Of a stretch of DNA of 8,891 nt, positions 1 through 6,868 are shown in pieces. How positions within the stretch are numbered: position 1 is the stretch's first letter; every line of letters starts with the position of its first letter. Location: assembly GCA_027038155.1 (NCBI GenBank), contig JALVXW010000238.1:1-8891 (forward strand), given 5' to 3'. Both the position numbers and the translations under genes were made by a program. The DNA is from Sulfurovum sp. (lineage in GTDB: Bacteria; Campylobacterota; Campylobacteria; Campylobacterales; Sulfurovaceae). The notes under the pieces were generated by a model that saw only the letters and a list, made by a program, of their open reading frames with translations, did no database searches and was not told the DNA's origin.

Positions 1-8
1 GGATAACA

Positions 9-1283
9 ATGATTTTTATCGATGAAATCGTAGCAACAGAAGTGATGGACTCTAGAGGAAACCCTACGGTCAAAGTAACCGTAAGTCTAAGTGATGGTAC
101 CGTAGAGAGTGCCATTGTTCCTAGTGGTGCCAGTACAGGAAAGAGAGAAGCGTTAGAGCTTCGCGATGGTGGTGAGCGTTACATGGGCAAAGGTGTACTT
201 AAAGCATGTGAAAATGTCAATGGTGCCATTTGTGATGCATTGGTGGGGCTTAGTCCGTTTAATCAAGCAGAGATTGACCTTACGATGAAAGAGGTAGATG
301 GTACTGAGAATTATGGAAACCTTGGAGCCAATGCGGTGCTTGGTGTCTCTATGGCGGTAGCACGAGCGGCAGCAAAAAGCATGAAGATGCCACTCTATCG
401 TTACCTTGGTGGTGCCAATGCGGTGACTATGCCTGTACCGATGCTAAACATCATCAATGGTGGAGAGCATGCAAATAACTCTGTAGACTTTCAAGAGTAT
501 ATGGTAATGCCAGTTGGATTTGATAGATTTTCAGAAGGGCTAAGAGCAGCTGCTGAGGTCTATCATCATCTTAAAAAAATCATTGATGAGATGGGTGAGA
601 GTACCGCAGTTGGTGATGAGGGTGGATTTGCTCCTAACCTCAAATCAAATGAAGAGCCAATTCAGGTAATTATGCAAGCGATTGAAAAAGCGGGGTACAA
701 ACCTGGAGAGCAGATTGCGATTGCCCTTGATGTGGCTGCCTCAGAGCTTATCAATGACAAAGGACTCTATGTACTGAAGTCTGAAAACAGAGAGCTTACT
801 TCAGCCGAGCTTACCGCCTACTATGCTGATATGTGCAAGAAGTACCCTATTGTCTCCATAGAAGATGGACTCAGTGAAGATGACTGGGAGGGATGGAAAC
901 ACCTTACAGAGGTATTGGGAGACAAAGTACAGCTTGTTGGTGATGACCTTTTTGTTACCAATGTGGCTATCTTGGCAGAGGGGATTGAGAAAGATATAGC
1001 CAACTCTATCTTGATTAAACCAAACCAAATTGGTACCGTAAGTGAGACAATGCAGACGGTACGTCTAGCACAAAGAAGTGGATATACCTGTGTGATGAGT
1101 CACCGCTCAGGCGAGAGTGAAGATACGTTTATCGCAGACTTTGCAGTGGCTCTTAACACCGGTGAGATTAAGACAGGTTCAACCGCAAGAAGTGATAGAA
1201 TTGCCAAATACAACAGACTTCTTGAGATAGAAGCAGAGCTGGGGCAGTTTGAGTACCTTGGCAATACACTTTTTACAAAGTAG
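9..1283 (+). CDS. eno: Enolase (phosphopyruvate hydratase)
   Basis: Cytoplasmic enzyme that interconverts 2-phosphoglycerate and phosphoenolpyruvate in glycolysis and gluconeogenesis, with Mg2+ as cofactor. The protein is 424 residues and appears complete, close to the usual 420-435. All key residues align with E. coli enolase at a constant offset of five: E163 (FQEYM), the general base pair E204 (GDEGGFAP) and K337 (LIKPNQIGT), the metal ligands D241 (ALDVAASE), E285 (SIEDGL) and D312 (VGDDLF), the substrate-binding run S364-H365-R366-S367, and K388 (GEIKTGS). The start gives the normal N-terminus, with DSRGNPT at residues 14-20. Only eight bases precede it in the window; they begin GGATAA, probably the tail of a ribosome-binding site. 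An FtsB-like gene follows after 10 bases, so the two are likely cotranscribed. In related species recA lies just upstream (recalled, not visible here). Confidence 0.99.
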   Translation: MIFIDEIVATEVMDSRGNPTVKVTVSLSDGTVESAIVPSGASTGKREALELRDGGERYMGKGVLKACENVNGAICDALVGLSPFNQAEIDLTMKEVDGTENYGNLGANAVLGVSMAVARAAAKSMKMPLYRYLGGANAVTMPVPMLNIINGGEHANNSVDFQEYMVMPVGFDRFSEGLRAAAEVYHHLKKIIDEMGESTAVGDEGGFAPNLKSNEEPIQVIMQAIEKAGYKPGEQIAIALDVAASELINDKGLYVLKSENRELTSAELTAYYADMCKKYPIVSIEDGLSEDDWEGWKHLTEVLGDKVQLVGDDLFVTNVAILAEGIEKDIANSILIKPNQIGTVSETMQTVRLAQRSGYTCVMSHRSGESEDTFIADFAVALNTGEIKTGSTARSDRIAKYNRLLEIEAELGQFEYLGNTLFTK

Positions 1284-1286
1284 GAT
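1282..1286 (+). promoter_or_regulatory. Ribosome-binding site AGGAT overlapping the eno stop codon
   Basis: AGGA begins within the enolase TAG stop and ends eight bases before a GTG codon at 1294. This supports GTG as the start of the next gene and suggests translation of the two genes is coupled. Confidence 0.6.
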
Positions 1287-1293
1287 ATCATAG

Positions 1294-1542
1294 GTGACAA
1301 GAGAAAAAGAGGAGGGGATAGCAGGGTTTTCTCTAAAGACACTGTTGGCAACCATGCTGGGTATTCTTCTTTTTGGTATCTATGTGGGTGTATTGATGTA
1401 CGGAGAGAACTCTTTGAGTGTTTTAAATGCACTCAAAGAGAAAAAAGAGCGTCTGACAGAAGAAAAAAGAGCAATCATGTCAGAAAATCAGAAACTTCAA
1501 AAGATATTTTTTGAGCTAAAGCAGCTAGAGCCCAAAGAGTAA
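1294..1542 (+). CDS. FtsB/DivIC-like small membrane protein (septum formation initiator type)
   Basis: Small bitopic membrane protein of 82 residues. It has a short charged N-terminus (1-14), one hydrophobic segment at about 15-36, and then a Glu/Lys-rich helix (about 40-76) with heptad-like hydrophobic spacing, as expected for a periplasmic coiled coil. This layout matches FtsB/FtsL/DivIC proteins, which join the divisome through their coiled coils and recruit cell-wall synthesis enzymes at the septum. The start is GTG; a later ATG (codon 21) would cut into the membrane helix. It lies 10 bases after eno. From memory, a gene of this type follows eno in Campylobacter (Cj1671c) and Helicobacter. 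Sequence alone cannot separate FtsB from FtsL, or from an unrelated one-helix coiled-coil protein, so the division role is inferred from architecture and position. Confidence 0.75.
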   Translation: MTREKEEGIAGFSLKTLLATMLGILLFGIYVGVLMYGENSLSVLNALKEKKERLTEEKRAIMSENQKLQKIFFELKQLEPKE

Positions 1543-1550
1543 AAATTGTA

Positions 1551-1559
1551 TGTTATAAT
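1551..1559 (+). promoter_or_regulatory. Extended -10 promoter element TGTTATAAT
   Basis: A perfect TGnTATAAT lies in the 34-base gap between the FtsB-like gene and the next one. No -35 box is visible at normal spacing, as is common for sigma-70 promoters in Campylobacterota. The predicted start near 1565-1566 would leave a leader of only about 11 bases, just enough to contain the ribosome-binding site. It may give the exported-protein gene transcription independent of eno. Confidence 0.45.
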
Positions 1560-1565
1560 AGCTAA

Positions 1566-1571
1566 AAGGAG
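1566..1571 (+). promoter_or_regulatory. Ribosome-binding site AAGGAG
   Basis: Strong Shine-Dalgarno match five bases before the ATG at 1577. It fixes the start of the exported-protein gene. Confidence 0.75.
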
Positions 1572-1576
1572 ATAAG

Positions 1577-2512
1577 ATGAAACGCTATGTATGGGTAGGT
1601 GTGGTATTGTTGTGTGTTGGTGTATATGCAGTAGAGAATCCATTTGCATTGGATACAAATTTTAAAAAATTAGATCAGGAACAGACAGCATTGCTGGCAA
1701 AGTTAAAAAAAATTGCTAAGGCAAAAGAGCTGGAAGAGGCAAAAAAACCTACAGTACAGAAGGTTTCTGTTGCTCCCGTTGCAAAAGAGGTTAATGTTGC
1801 TCCCAATAAACCTGTAGAAGAGATTTCTAAGAATAAAGCAGAAGAAGCAAAAGTTTCTGAAGCATACGAAAAAGCCAGAGCAGAGAGGATTGCACAAGAG
1901 GAGGAAAAAAAAGATTTTCCTGCAACATTCCAGTTTTATGATATGCTTGTCCATACAAAAATAGATAAAAAAGGTGCAATGCTAAAAGGGAAAGCTAAAG
2001 AGGTTTTTGAAAATCTATTAAAAGAGAAAAATAATCCAAATTTTTCTTTAGAGGAGGCACAAAAGATGCTTGCAGGGAACAAAGAGGTTGGATTTGCACT
2101 TCTTGCGTATATTATGGGGAAATCTTCAGCTATGGAGAGTGTACTTTCTGGTGAAAAGAAGAAAAAGGTGGAGGAGTTATTAAAAACATTTAAGCCTGCA
2201 ACAAAAACTGAGATAGATAAGTTTGCCAAAGAGCATCCAGAAGAGATGAGAAGATTGGGATTTGATTTGGTAGAAGATATTGTAAACAATGGTGTCCCTG
2301 ATACAAATTTAAATTTTAGTATTGGTATGTCTGGAAACTTGACAGCAGGGAAAGTATCTATGACCGTAAATGGAAAGCCTGTGCAAATACAAGAGAGTGA
2401 AAGCACAAGCATTGATGATATCAATCTCACACGAGAGAGACTTGAAGAGAAGCGTAAAGCGGATGAAGCGTTTGCCAAAGCGGTATTGGAGATGGGAGAA
2501 GAGGCGAAGTAG
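1577..2512 (+). CDS. Exported Lys/Glu-rich protein of unknown function
   Basis: I do not recognise this 311-residue protein. It begins with a clear Sec signal peptide (MKRY, then a hydrophobic core) with a likely cut after VYA at residue 18, so it should be periplasmic. Residues 20-115 are rich in Lys, Glu and Ala, probably helical or extended, with two similar VSVAP/VNVAP units at 63-67 and 72-76. Residues 116-235 look like a compact helical region. Residues 240-275 are Gly/Asn/Ser-rich and probably beta strands, followed by a charged C-terminal helix. DINLT at 281-285 fits the bacterial N-glycosylation sequon D/E-X-N-X-S/T. A strong ribosome-binding site supports the start. The gene occupies the place that, from memory, holds the periplasmic glycoprotein gene Cj1670c in C. 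jejuni after eno and the FtsB-like gene. I cannot show homology, and no AMIN or other named domain is evident. Its position may hint at an envelope or division role. Confidence 0.9.
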   Translation: MKRYVWVGVVLLCVGVYAVENPFALDTNFKKLDQEQTALLAKLKKIAKAKELEEAKKPTVQKVSVAPVAKEVNVAPNKPVEEISKNKAEEAKVSEAYEKARAERIAQEEEKKDFPATFQFYDMLVHTKIDKKGAMLKGKAKEVFENLLKEKNNPNFSLEEAQKMLAGNKEVGFALLAYIMGKSSAMESVLSGEKKKKVEELLKTFKPATKTEIDKFAKEHPEEMRRLGFDLVEDIVNNGVPDTNLNFSIGMSGNLTAGKVSMTVNGKPVQIQESESTSIDDINLTRERLEEKRKADEAFAKAVLEMGEEAK

Positions 2513-2559
2513 CAGTTCTTCTGCCTCTATCTTCTAGAGGTTTGGGTGACTCTTTTTTT
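2501..2559. terminator. Hairpins between converging genes; weak terminator candidate
   Basis: Two mutually exclusive hairpins sit where the exported-protein gene and the antiporter gene converge. One pairs 2501-2509 (GAGGCGAAG) with 2518-2527, with one bulged T. The other pairs CCTCTA (2524-2529) with TAGAGG (2535-2540) around a five-base loop and covers the antiporter stop codon. Neither is followed directly by a T-run. On the + strand a run of seven T starts at 2553, 12 bases after the second stem. On the - strand there is none. Transcripts from either side may therefore read into the other gene. Confidence 0.3.
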
Positions 2560-3715
2560 GTTTTGCTAATATTTTAATAAAAATCATAGAGAGAAGTACT
2601 TCAAAGATGCTTGCTAAAATGAGTTGATAATAGTTTAACTTCTCTAAAAGTCCTGTATCATATCCTATGGTGGCAACTGCTACAAGGAGTGTGAGTGGCA
2701 TAGAGAGTGAGAGTGCAATCAATAGTGCATCTTTCGACCCTGAAAGACTTTTTAACACGCGTGCCGCTAATACTCTTGAAGCTAACATCAATAGGGTAAT
2801 GAGTAATGCCCCCAAGACAACCCCATCCATAAGAAGTGCATCAAGATCAAATGATGCTCCCGTATGGATAAAAAAGAGTGGCACTAAAAAACCAAATCCA
2901 AGACTTGACATCTTCTCTTCCAATGCTTTTTCATGATGGAAAAAAGCAGAAATAGCAATCCCTGCAATAAAGGCACCCAAAGCAAGTTCTAGCTCTAATG
3001 AGAGCATTACTGCAATCAATATAAAAAAGAGCGACATAGAGAGGCGGATATCTTGTGCTGAGGTATCTGCTTTGGGGACTAAGATGCCTTTGAGTTCAGG
3101 GTACCACCAAAAAAGAAGATGCAGTGACTTATAAAGCATAAAAATAACCAAGATAAAAAGCAAAAGGTAGCTTATCTTCATTATAAGCTCCATTGTAAAT
3201 CCTGTGGTACTGGCAGCATCAAAGATAGTCAGTGCAGCAATACTCAATATCTCTCCCAAAACACCTGCAATAAAAGCTAACTGTACCCATTTTTCCTCTT
3301 TTCCATAGACTTTAGAGAGTGTAGCCAGTAGTCCTATAGAGATGAGAGGCATAGAGATAATGACAATGGTATGAAGATGAAACAGTATGCCAAACCCTAT
3401 GGAAAAAAGAACCATAAGGAGCAAAAAGAGTATAGATTTTTGAATCACTATTTTAGGGCTTTTGGTAATTTGCTTTAAATCAACCTCCATCCCTGCTAAA
3501 AACATAAGGTATAAAAACCCTACTTCGGCAATTAAATCAAAATATTGATTGTGTCCAATCAATCCAAAATAGGCGACAATAGAACCAAGGATAATCTCTA
3601 CAGAAGGGATAGGCAATCGTAAGCTTTTTGCCACAAAGGGGCTTCCCCAAATCAGTACAGAGAGCACAAGGATAAGGGTGATGCTAGTGTGTATCACAAC
3701 GTGTGGCCACCTCAT
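2534..3715 (-). CDS. Kef/Na+-H+ exchanger-type membrane antiporter (CPA2-like)
   Basis: Inner-membrane protein of 393 residues with about 12 hydrophobic segments across its length. It belongs by appearance to the Na+/H+ exchanger fold of the CPA2 superfamily, which trades protons for Na+ or K+. Recognisable signatures are FLAGMEVDL (72-80), GAFIAGIAIS (247-256) and the VPLFFIHTGASFD stretch (278-290). No C-terminal RCK/TrkA-N nucleotide-binding domain follows, unlike full-length E. coli KefB/KefC. At the ion-binding position the pair reads G154-E155 (LGEILS), where relatives have Asp-Asp, Asn-Asp or Gln-Asp, so ion choice and electrogenicity cannot be inferred from the family. The gene overlaps the 3' end of bioB by 32 bases if the ATG at 3715 is used. 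A GTG at 3697, preceded by GAGGT at 3709-3713, is an alternative start giving 387 residues. It is probably the last gene of the topA-bioB transcript. Confidence 0.92.
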   Translation of the reverse strand: MRWPHVVIHTSITLILVLSVLIWGSPFVAKSLRLPIPSVEIILGSIVAYFGLIGHNQYFDLIAEVGFLYLMFLAGMEVDLKQITKSPKIVIQKSILFLLLMVLFSIGFGILFHLHTIVIISMPLISIGLLATLSKVYGKEEKWVQLAFIAGVLGEILSIAALTIFDAASTTGFTMELIMKISYLLLFILVIFMLYKSLHLLFWWYPELKGILVPKADTSAQDIRLSMSLFFILIAVMLSLELELALGAFIAGIAISAFFHHEKALEEKMSSLGFGFLVPLFFIHTGASFDLDALLMDGVVLGALLITLLMLASRVLAARVLKSLSGSKDALLIALSLSMPLTLLVAVATIGYDTGLLEKLNYYQLILASIFEVLLSMIFIKILAKQKKSHPNL

Positions 3716-4538
3716 AGCCTAAGGTACGTAACATCTCTTTATCTGCACTGGCTTTGTTACCTTTGGTTGTAAGGTAGTTGCCAATGACTATAGCATTTGC
3801 CCCTGCTTCAAACATACGTTCTTCTTGCTCCGAGAAGAGGAGTTCTCTCCCCCCTGCAACCATAAGTAGCCTCTCTTTTCCTAAAAGTCTTCGTGCCTGT
3901 TTGATGACAATAATCGCCTCATCTTGTTCAATATTTCTTCTCTTAATAGGTAGTGCAGGGTTGGGGTGATAGAAGTTAAGAGGAGTGGACTCGGGAGAGA
4001 GTGAAGCAATGGATTTAAGAAGTTCATCTCTATCTTCTTCCTCTTCCCCCATACCAAAGATGCCACCTGAACAGAGTGTCAAACCGACAGATTTTACATT
4101 TTTGCACGTCTCATAGCGTTCACCCCAAGAGTGGGTGGAGCAGATAGCTGCATAGTAACGCTCAGAGGTTTCAAGGTTATGGTTGTAACTGTCAATTCCA
4201 TGCTCTTTAAGGTAGCCAAGTTGCTCTTTGTTGGCAGTACCATTGCAGGCAATAAGTGTAAGATTGGCTACCTCTTTTTTGATAGCCTGTGCTGCACGTG
4301 CAACAAAATCTACCTTCTTGTCATCTAGCCCTTTTCCTGCTGTGACCAAACAGTATCCTAAGGCACCATGGCTTTTGGCAATTTTAGCTTCTTGCACAAT
4401 CTGGTCAATCTTTTTATAGGTGTATCGCTCTATATCTGCATGGTAGCGTACCGATTGTGTGCAAAATTTGCAATCTTCCAGGCAGGTGCCTGAGAGAATG
4501 TTGTTGATAGCACAGAGAAAGATTTGTTTAGACATCAT
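3684..4538 (-). CDS. bioB: Biotin synthase (radical SAM)
   Basis: Catalyses the last step of biotin synthesis, inserting sulfur into dethiobiotin by S-adenosylmethionine radical chemistry. The radical SAM cluster motif CX3CX2C is C19, C23, C26. The second, [2Fe-2S] cluster site is complete by comparison with E. coli: C63, C98, C156 (LCSGGIFGMGE) and R231 (AGGRELL). The YNHNLETS motif at 118-125 is typical. At 284 residues it is shorter than the E. coli enzyme (about 346), mainly at the N-terminus, as I recall for Campylobacterota BioB. Its ATG shares one base with the topA stop codon (TAATG) and a second ATG follows immediately. No Shine-Dalgarno sequence is visible in front, so translation is likely coupled to topA. 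The 3' end overlaps the antiporter gene. No other biotin gene is present in the window. Confidence 0.97.
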   Translation of the reverse strand: MMSKQIFLCAINNILSGTCLEDCKFCTQSVRYHADIERYTYKKIDQIVQEAKIAKSHGALGYCLVTAGKGLDDKKVDFVARAAQAIKKEVANLTLIACNGTANKEQLGYLKEHGIDSYNHNLETSERYYAAICSTHSWGERYETCKNVKSVGLTLCSGGIFGMGEEEEDRDELLKSIASLSPESTPLNFYHPNPALPIKRRNIEQDEAIIVIKQARRLLGKERLLMVAGGRELLFSEQEERMFEAGANAIVIGNYLTTKGNKASADKEMLRTLGYEVATRCDTH

Positions 4539-6733
4539 TAGGCATTTACTTTTGTTTTACACTTAAAACACTCATAGATTTCACCTGCTTTGAGTATTTT
4601 TTTACCCATAATGTAGTCACACTCTGGACACTTCTTGTCGGTAGGTTCAAAGTTGGCGATAAATTTACACTTCGGATAGTTGACACATCCAAAAAATTTA
4701 CCACGTCTTCCTTCTCTCTCTTGAAGTTTGCCTCCACACTCCGGACAGGGAACACTAAGCTCTTTGGCAGGTTCGAGTGATTTGGCATTTTTACATTTAG
4801 GGTAGGCAGAACAGGCAAGAAACTTCCCACGTTTAGAATTTTTAATAACCATCATAGAGCCACATTTTTCACATTTTTCATCGGTCTCTTCCGGTCCTTC
4901 TCTCTCTGTGCCGTCACTGTTTTTTGTATATTTGCATTTGGGGAAGTTGGAACAGGCGATAAATTCACCATAACGCCCTTTACGCAAAAGAAGTTCTGAT
5001 CCGCATTTAGGACAATCTTCTCCTGTAGGGATAGCTACCTTAAGAGACTTGATGCTCTTTTTTCCCTCTTCTATTTTTTGTAAAAATGGTGTATAAAATG
5101 CTTTGAGTATGGTCTGCCAAGAGGTTTTGCCCTCTGCTACTTCATCGAGCATCTCTTCCATATTTGCTGTAAAGTTGGAGTCCACGATCTCAGGAAAGTG
5201 TTTTTCCAACATCTCTGTAACAGTAAAGGCAATCTCTGTAGGATGGATACGTTTTTTCTCTAGTTCAATATATTTACGTGTTTGCAGTGTGGTAATTGTA
5301 GGGGCGTAGGTACTAGGACGACCAATACCCAAAGACTCTAGCTTTTTAATAAGACTCGCTTCATTGTAGCGTGCAGGAGGCTCTGTAAAGTGTTGCTCTT
5401 GTTTGATCTCATCAAGGCTTACGGCCTGCCCTTTGGTAAGATTAGGAAGTAGTTTATCTTTGTCGCCATGCCCAGTCACCTTATAGAAACCATCAAAAAG
5501 CAGTTTTCTTCCACTTGCTTTAAAGGTACAGGTCTCTCCTTTAAAGAGAATGGTTTGTGACTCCAGCTCTGCCTCTGTCATCTGACAAGCCAAGAAACGG
5601 TTATAGATAAGTCTATAGAGTTTAAGTTCATCCACAGAGAGATAATCGGCTGCTTTTTTTGCATCAAAATCAACCATTGTAGGACGGATAGCCTCATGGG
5701 CCTCTTGTGCCCCTTTGGATTTTGTGACATAGCTTTTTGCTTTGTTTGGAAGGTATCTGTCTCCATAGTGCGTTTTGATGTAGTTTCGTGCTGCCTCTAC
5801 TGCCTCTTTCGCAAGGTTCATTGAGTCTGTTCTCATGTAGGTAATCACCCCCATGGTTCCTTGATCTGTCTTGACCCCTTCGTAGAGTTTTTGTGCGACC
5901 ATCATTGTTTTTTTAGGAGAGAATCCCAGTTGTGTTGACGCCGCCTGTTGCAAAGTAGAGGTCATAAAAGGTGGGGGTGTCTTTGTTTTACGTTTGGTCT
6001 TTTCTATAGAGGCTACATGAAAAGATTCATTTTTTGCAGCAGTAACTATCTCGGTAGCATCTGCTTTATTTTTAATGGTAAGTTTGTCTATTTTGAGCCC
6101 ATTATAGTCATAGATGCCTGCTTCTATATTTTTTTCAAAGTGCGCATCTATTGTCCAGTACTCTTCGGGTTTAAATGCTTTAATCTCACGCTCTTTATCT
6201 ACCACAAGTTTGAGTGTAGAGCTCTGTACTCTTCCTGCACTCAGCCCTTTTTGTATCTTGTTTGCAAGCAAAGGAGAGAGCTTGTACCCTACAATACGGT
6301 CTAGTATCCGTCTTGTCTGTTGGGCATCTACTGAGTCCATATCAATTTTACGTGGGGTCTCTAGGGCATGCTGTATAGCAGATTTGGTAATCTCATGAAA
6401 GACAATACGTGGCAGCTCTGTAGGCTCTTTACCAATGGCTTTGGCGATGTGGTATCCTATCGCTTCTCCTTCGCGGTCCTCATCGGTTGCGATATAGACA
6501 GTCTGAGCCTCTTTTGCCAGTTTTTTCAGCTCTTTTACTGTTGAGCTGGCATCTCTAGGAATAGAGTATTTGGGTATTAGGTCTCCTGTTTTATCATCTA
6601 TGGTGATACCAAAGGTACTTTTGGGCAGGTCACGTATATGCCCTTTTGAGGCGATGACTTTGTAGCCTTTGCCTAAGAAGTTGGTAATAGTACGTGCTTT
6701 TGCAGGTGACTCAACGATAATTAAATTTTTCAT
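4538..6733 (-). CDS. topA: DNA topoisomerase I (type IA)
   Basis: Relaxes negatively supercoiled DNA by cutting and resealing one strand. The protein is 731 residues. The Toprim domain comes first, with the acidic metal site E8 (VESPAKA) and D84, D86, E88 (TDEDREGEA). The catalytic tyrosine is Y299 in ITYMRTDS, with R301 beside it, matching Y319 and R321 of E. coli. GIGRPSTYAPTI at 469-480 is a conserved core motif. The C-terminus holds four Cys4 zinc ribbons. The first three have CX2C-X16-CX5C spacing (C574/577/594/600, C621/624/641/647, C663/666/683/689); the fourth is CX2C-X16-CX2C (C702/705/722/725). The stop codon overlaps the bioB start. The ATG at 6733 yields the standard N-terminus but has no good Shine-Dalgarno sequence. 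The gene is probably transcribed from the extended -10 element at 6768-6776. Confidence 0.99.
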   Translation of the reverse strand: MKNLIIVESPAKARTITNFLGKGYKVIASKGHIRDLPKSTFGITIDDKTGDLIPKYSIPRDASSTVKELKKLAKEAQTVYIATDEDREGEAIGYHIAKAIGKEPTELPRIVFHEITKSAIQHALETPRKIDMDSVDAQQTRRILDRIVGYKLSPLLANKIQKGLSAGRVQSSTLKLVVDKEREIKAFKPEEYWTIDAHFEKNIEAGIYDYNGLKIDKLTIKNKADATEIVTAAKNESFHVASIEKTKRKTKTPPPFMTSTLQQAASTQLGFSPKKTMMVAQKLYEGVKTDQGTMGVITYMRTDSMNLAKEAVEAARNYIKTHYGDRYLPNKAKSYVTKSKGAQEAHEAIRPTMVDFDAKKAADYLSVDELKLYRLIYNRFLACQMTEAELESQTILFKGETCTFKASGRKLLFDGFYKVTGHGDKDKLLPNLTKGQAVSLDEIKQEQHFTEPPARYNEASLIKKLESLGIGRPSTYAPTITTLQTRKYIELEKKRIHPTEIAFTVTEMLEKHFPEIVDSNFTANMEEMLDEVAEGKTSWQTILKAFYTPFLQKIEEGKKSIKSLKVAIPTGEDCPKCGSELLLRKGRYGEFIACSNFPKCKYTKNSDGTEREGPEETDEKCEKCGSMMVIKNSKRGKFLACSAYPKCKNAKSLEPAKELSVPCPECGGKLQEREGRRGKFFGCVNYPKCKFIANFEPTDKKCPECDYIMGKKILKAGEIYECFKCKTKVNA

Positions 6734-6767
6734 AGTTTACTTACTTTATAGATAGAGATTTTTTTGA

Positions 6768-6776
6768 ATTGTAGCA
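6768..6776 (-). promoter_or_regulatory. topA: Extended -10 promoter element TGCTACAAT before topA
   Basis: TGnTACAAT on the - strand, predicting transcription from about 6761 and a leader near 28 bases. A closer TATAAA at 6745-6750 would leave almost no leader and is less likely. No clear -35 box is seen. It would drive topA, bioB and the antiporter gene together. Confidence 0.45.
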
Positions 6777-6842
6777 CAAATGTATGTAAACGGCTATGAG
6801 AAAAGAGAAAATCGTATAAATTTAAGAGAGGTGTATCATTTG

Positions 6843-6860
6843 TCCCTCATAAAAGAGGGA
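6843..6860. terminator. Six-base-pair hairpin after the Kbp-like gene; possible weak terminator
   Basis: TCCCTC (6843-6848) pairs with GAGGGA (6855-6860) around a six-base loop, eight bases past the stop codon of the Kbp-like gene. In the direction of that gene no T-run follows, so it is at best a weak terminator or an RNA 3'-end stabiliser. GTTTTG follows on the + strand, but no + strand gene ends here. Confidence 0.3.
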
Positions 6861-6868
6861 GTTTTGTC

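Noticed and set aside
1936..2478. 180-codon open frame opposite the exported-protein gene
   Set aside because: It is Ser/Phe-rich as expected from the antisense of a Lys/Glu-rich gene, shows no family motif, and lies wholly inside a gene with a signal peptide and a strong ribosome-binding site.
5948..6304. 118-codon open frame opposite topA
   Set aside because: It lies entirely within the conserved topoisomerase core and has a Cys/Phe-rich composition typical of a shadow frame.
6734..6868. tRNA, small RNA or riboswitch in the 135-base gap before topA
   Set aside because: No cloverleaf, riboswitch core or long stem was found; only the promoter element and one six-base-pair hairpin near its left end.
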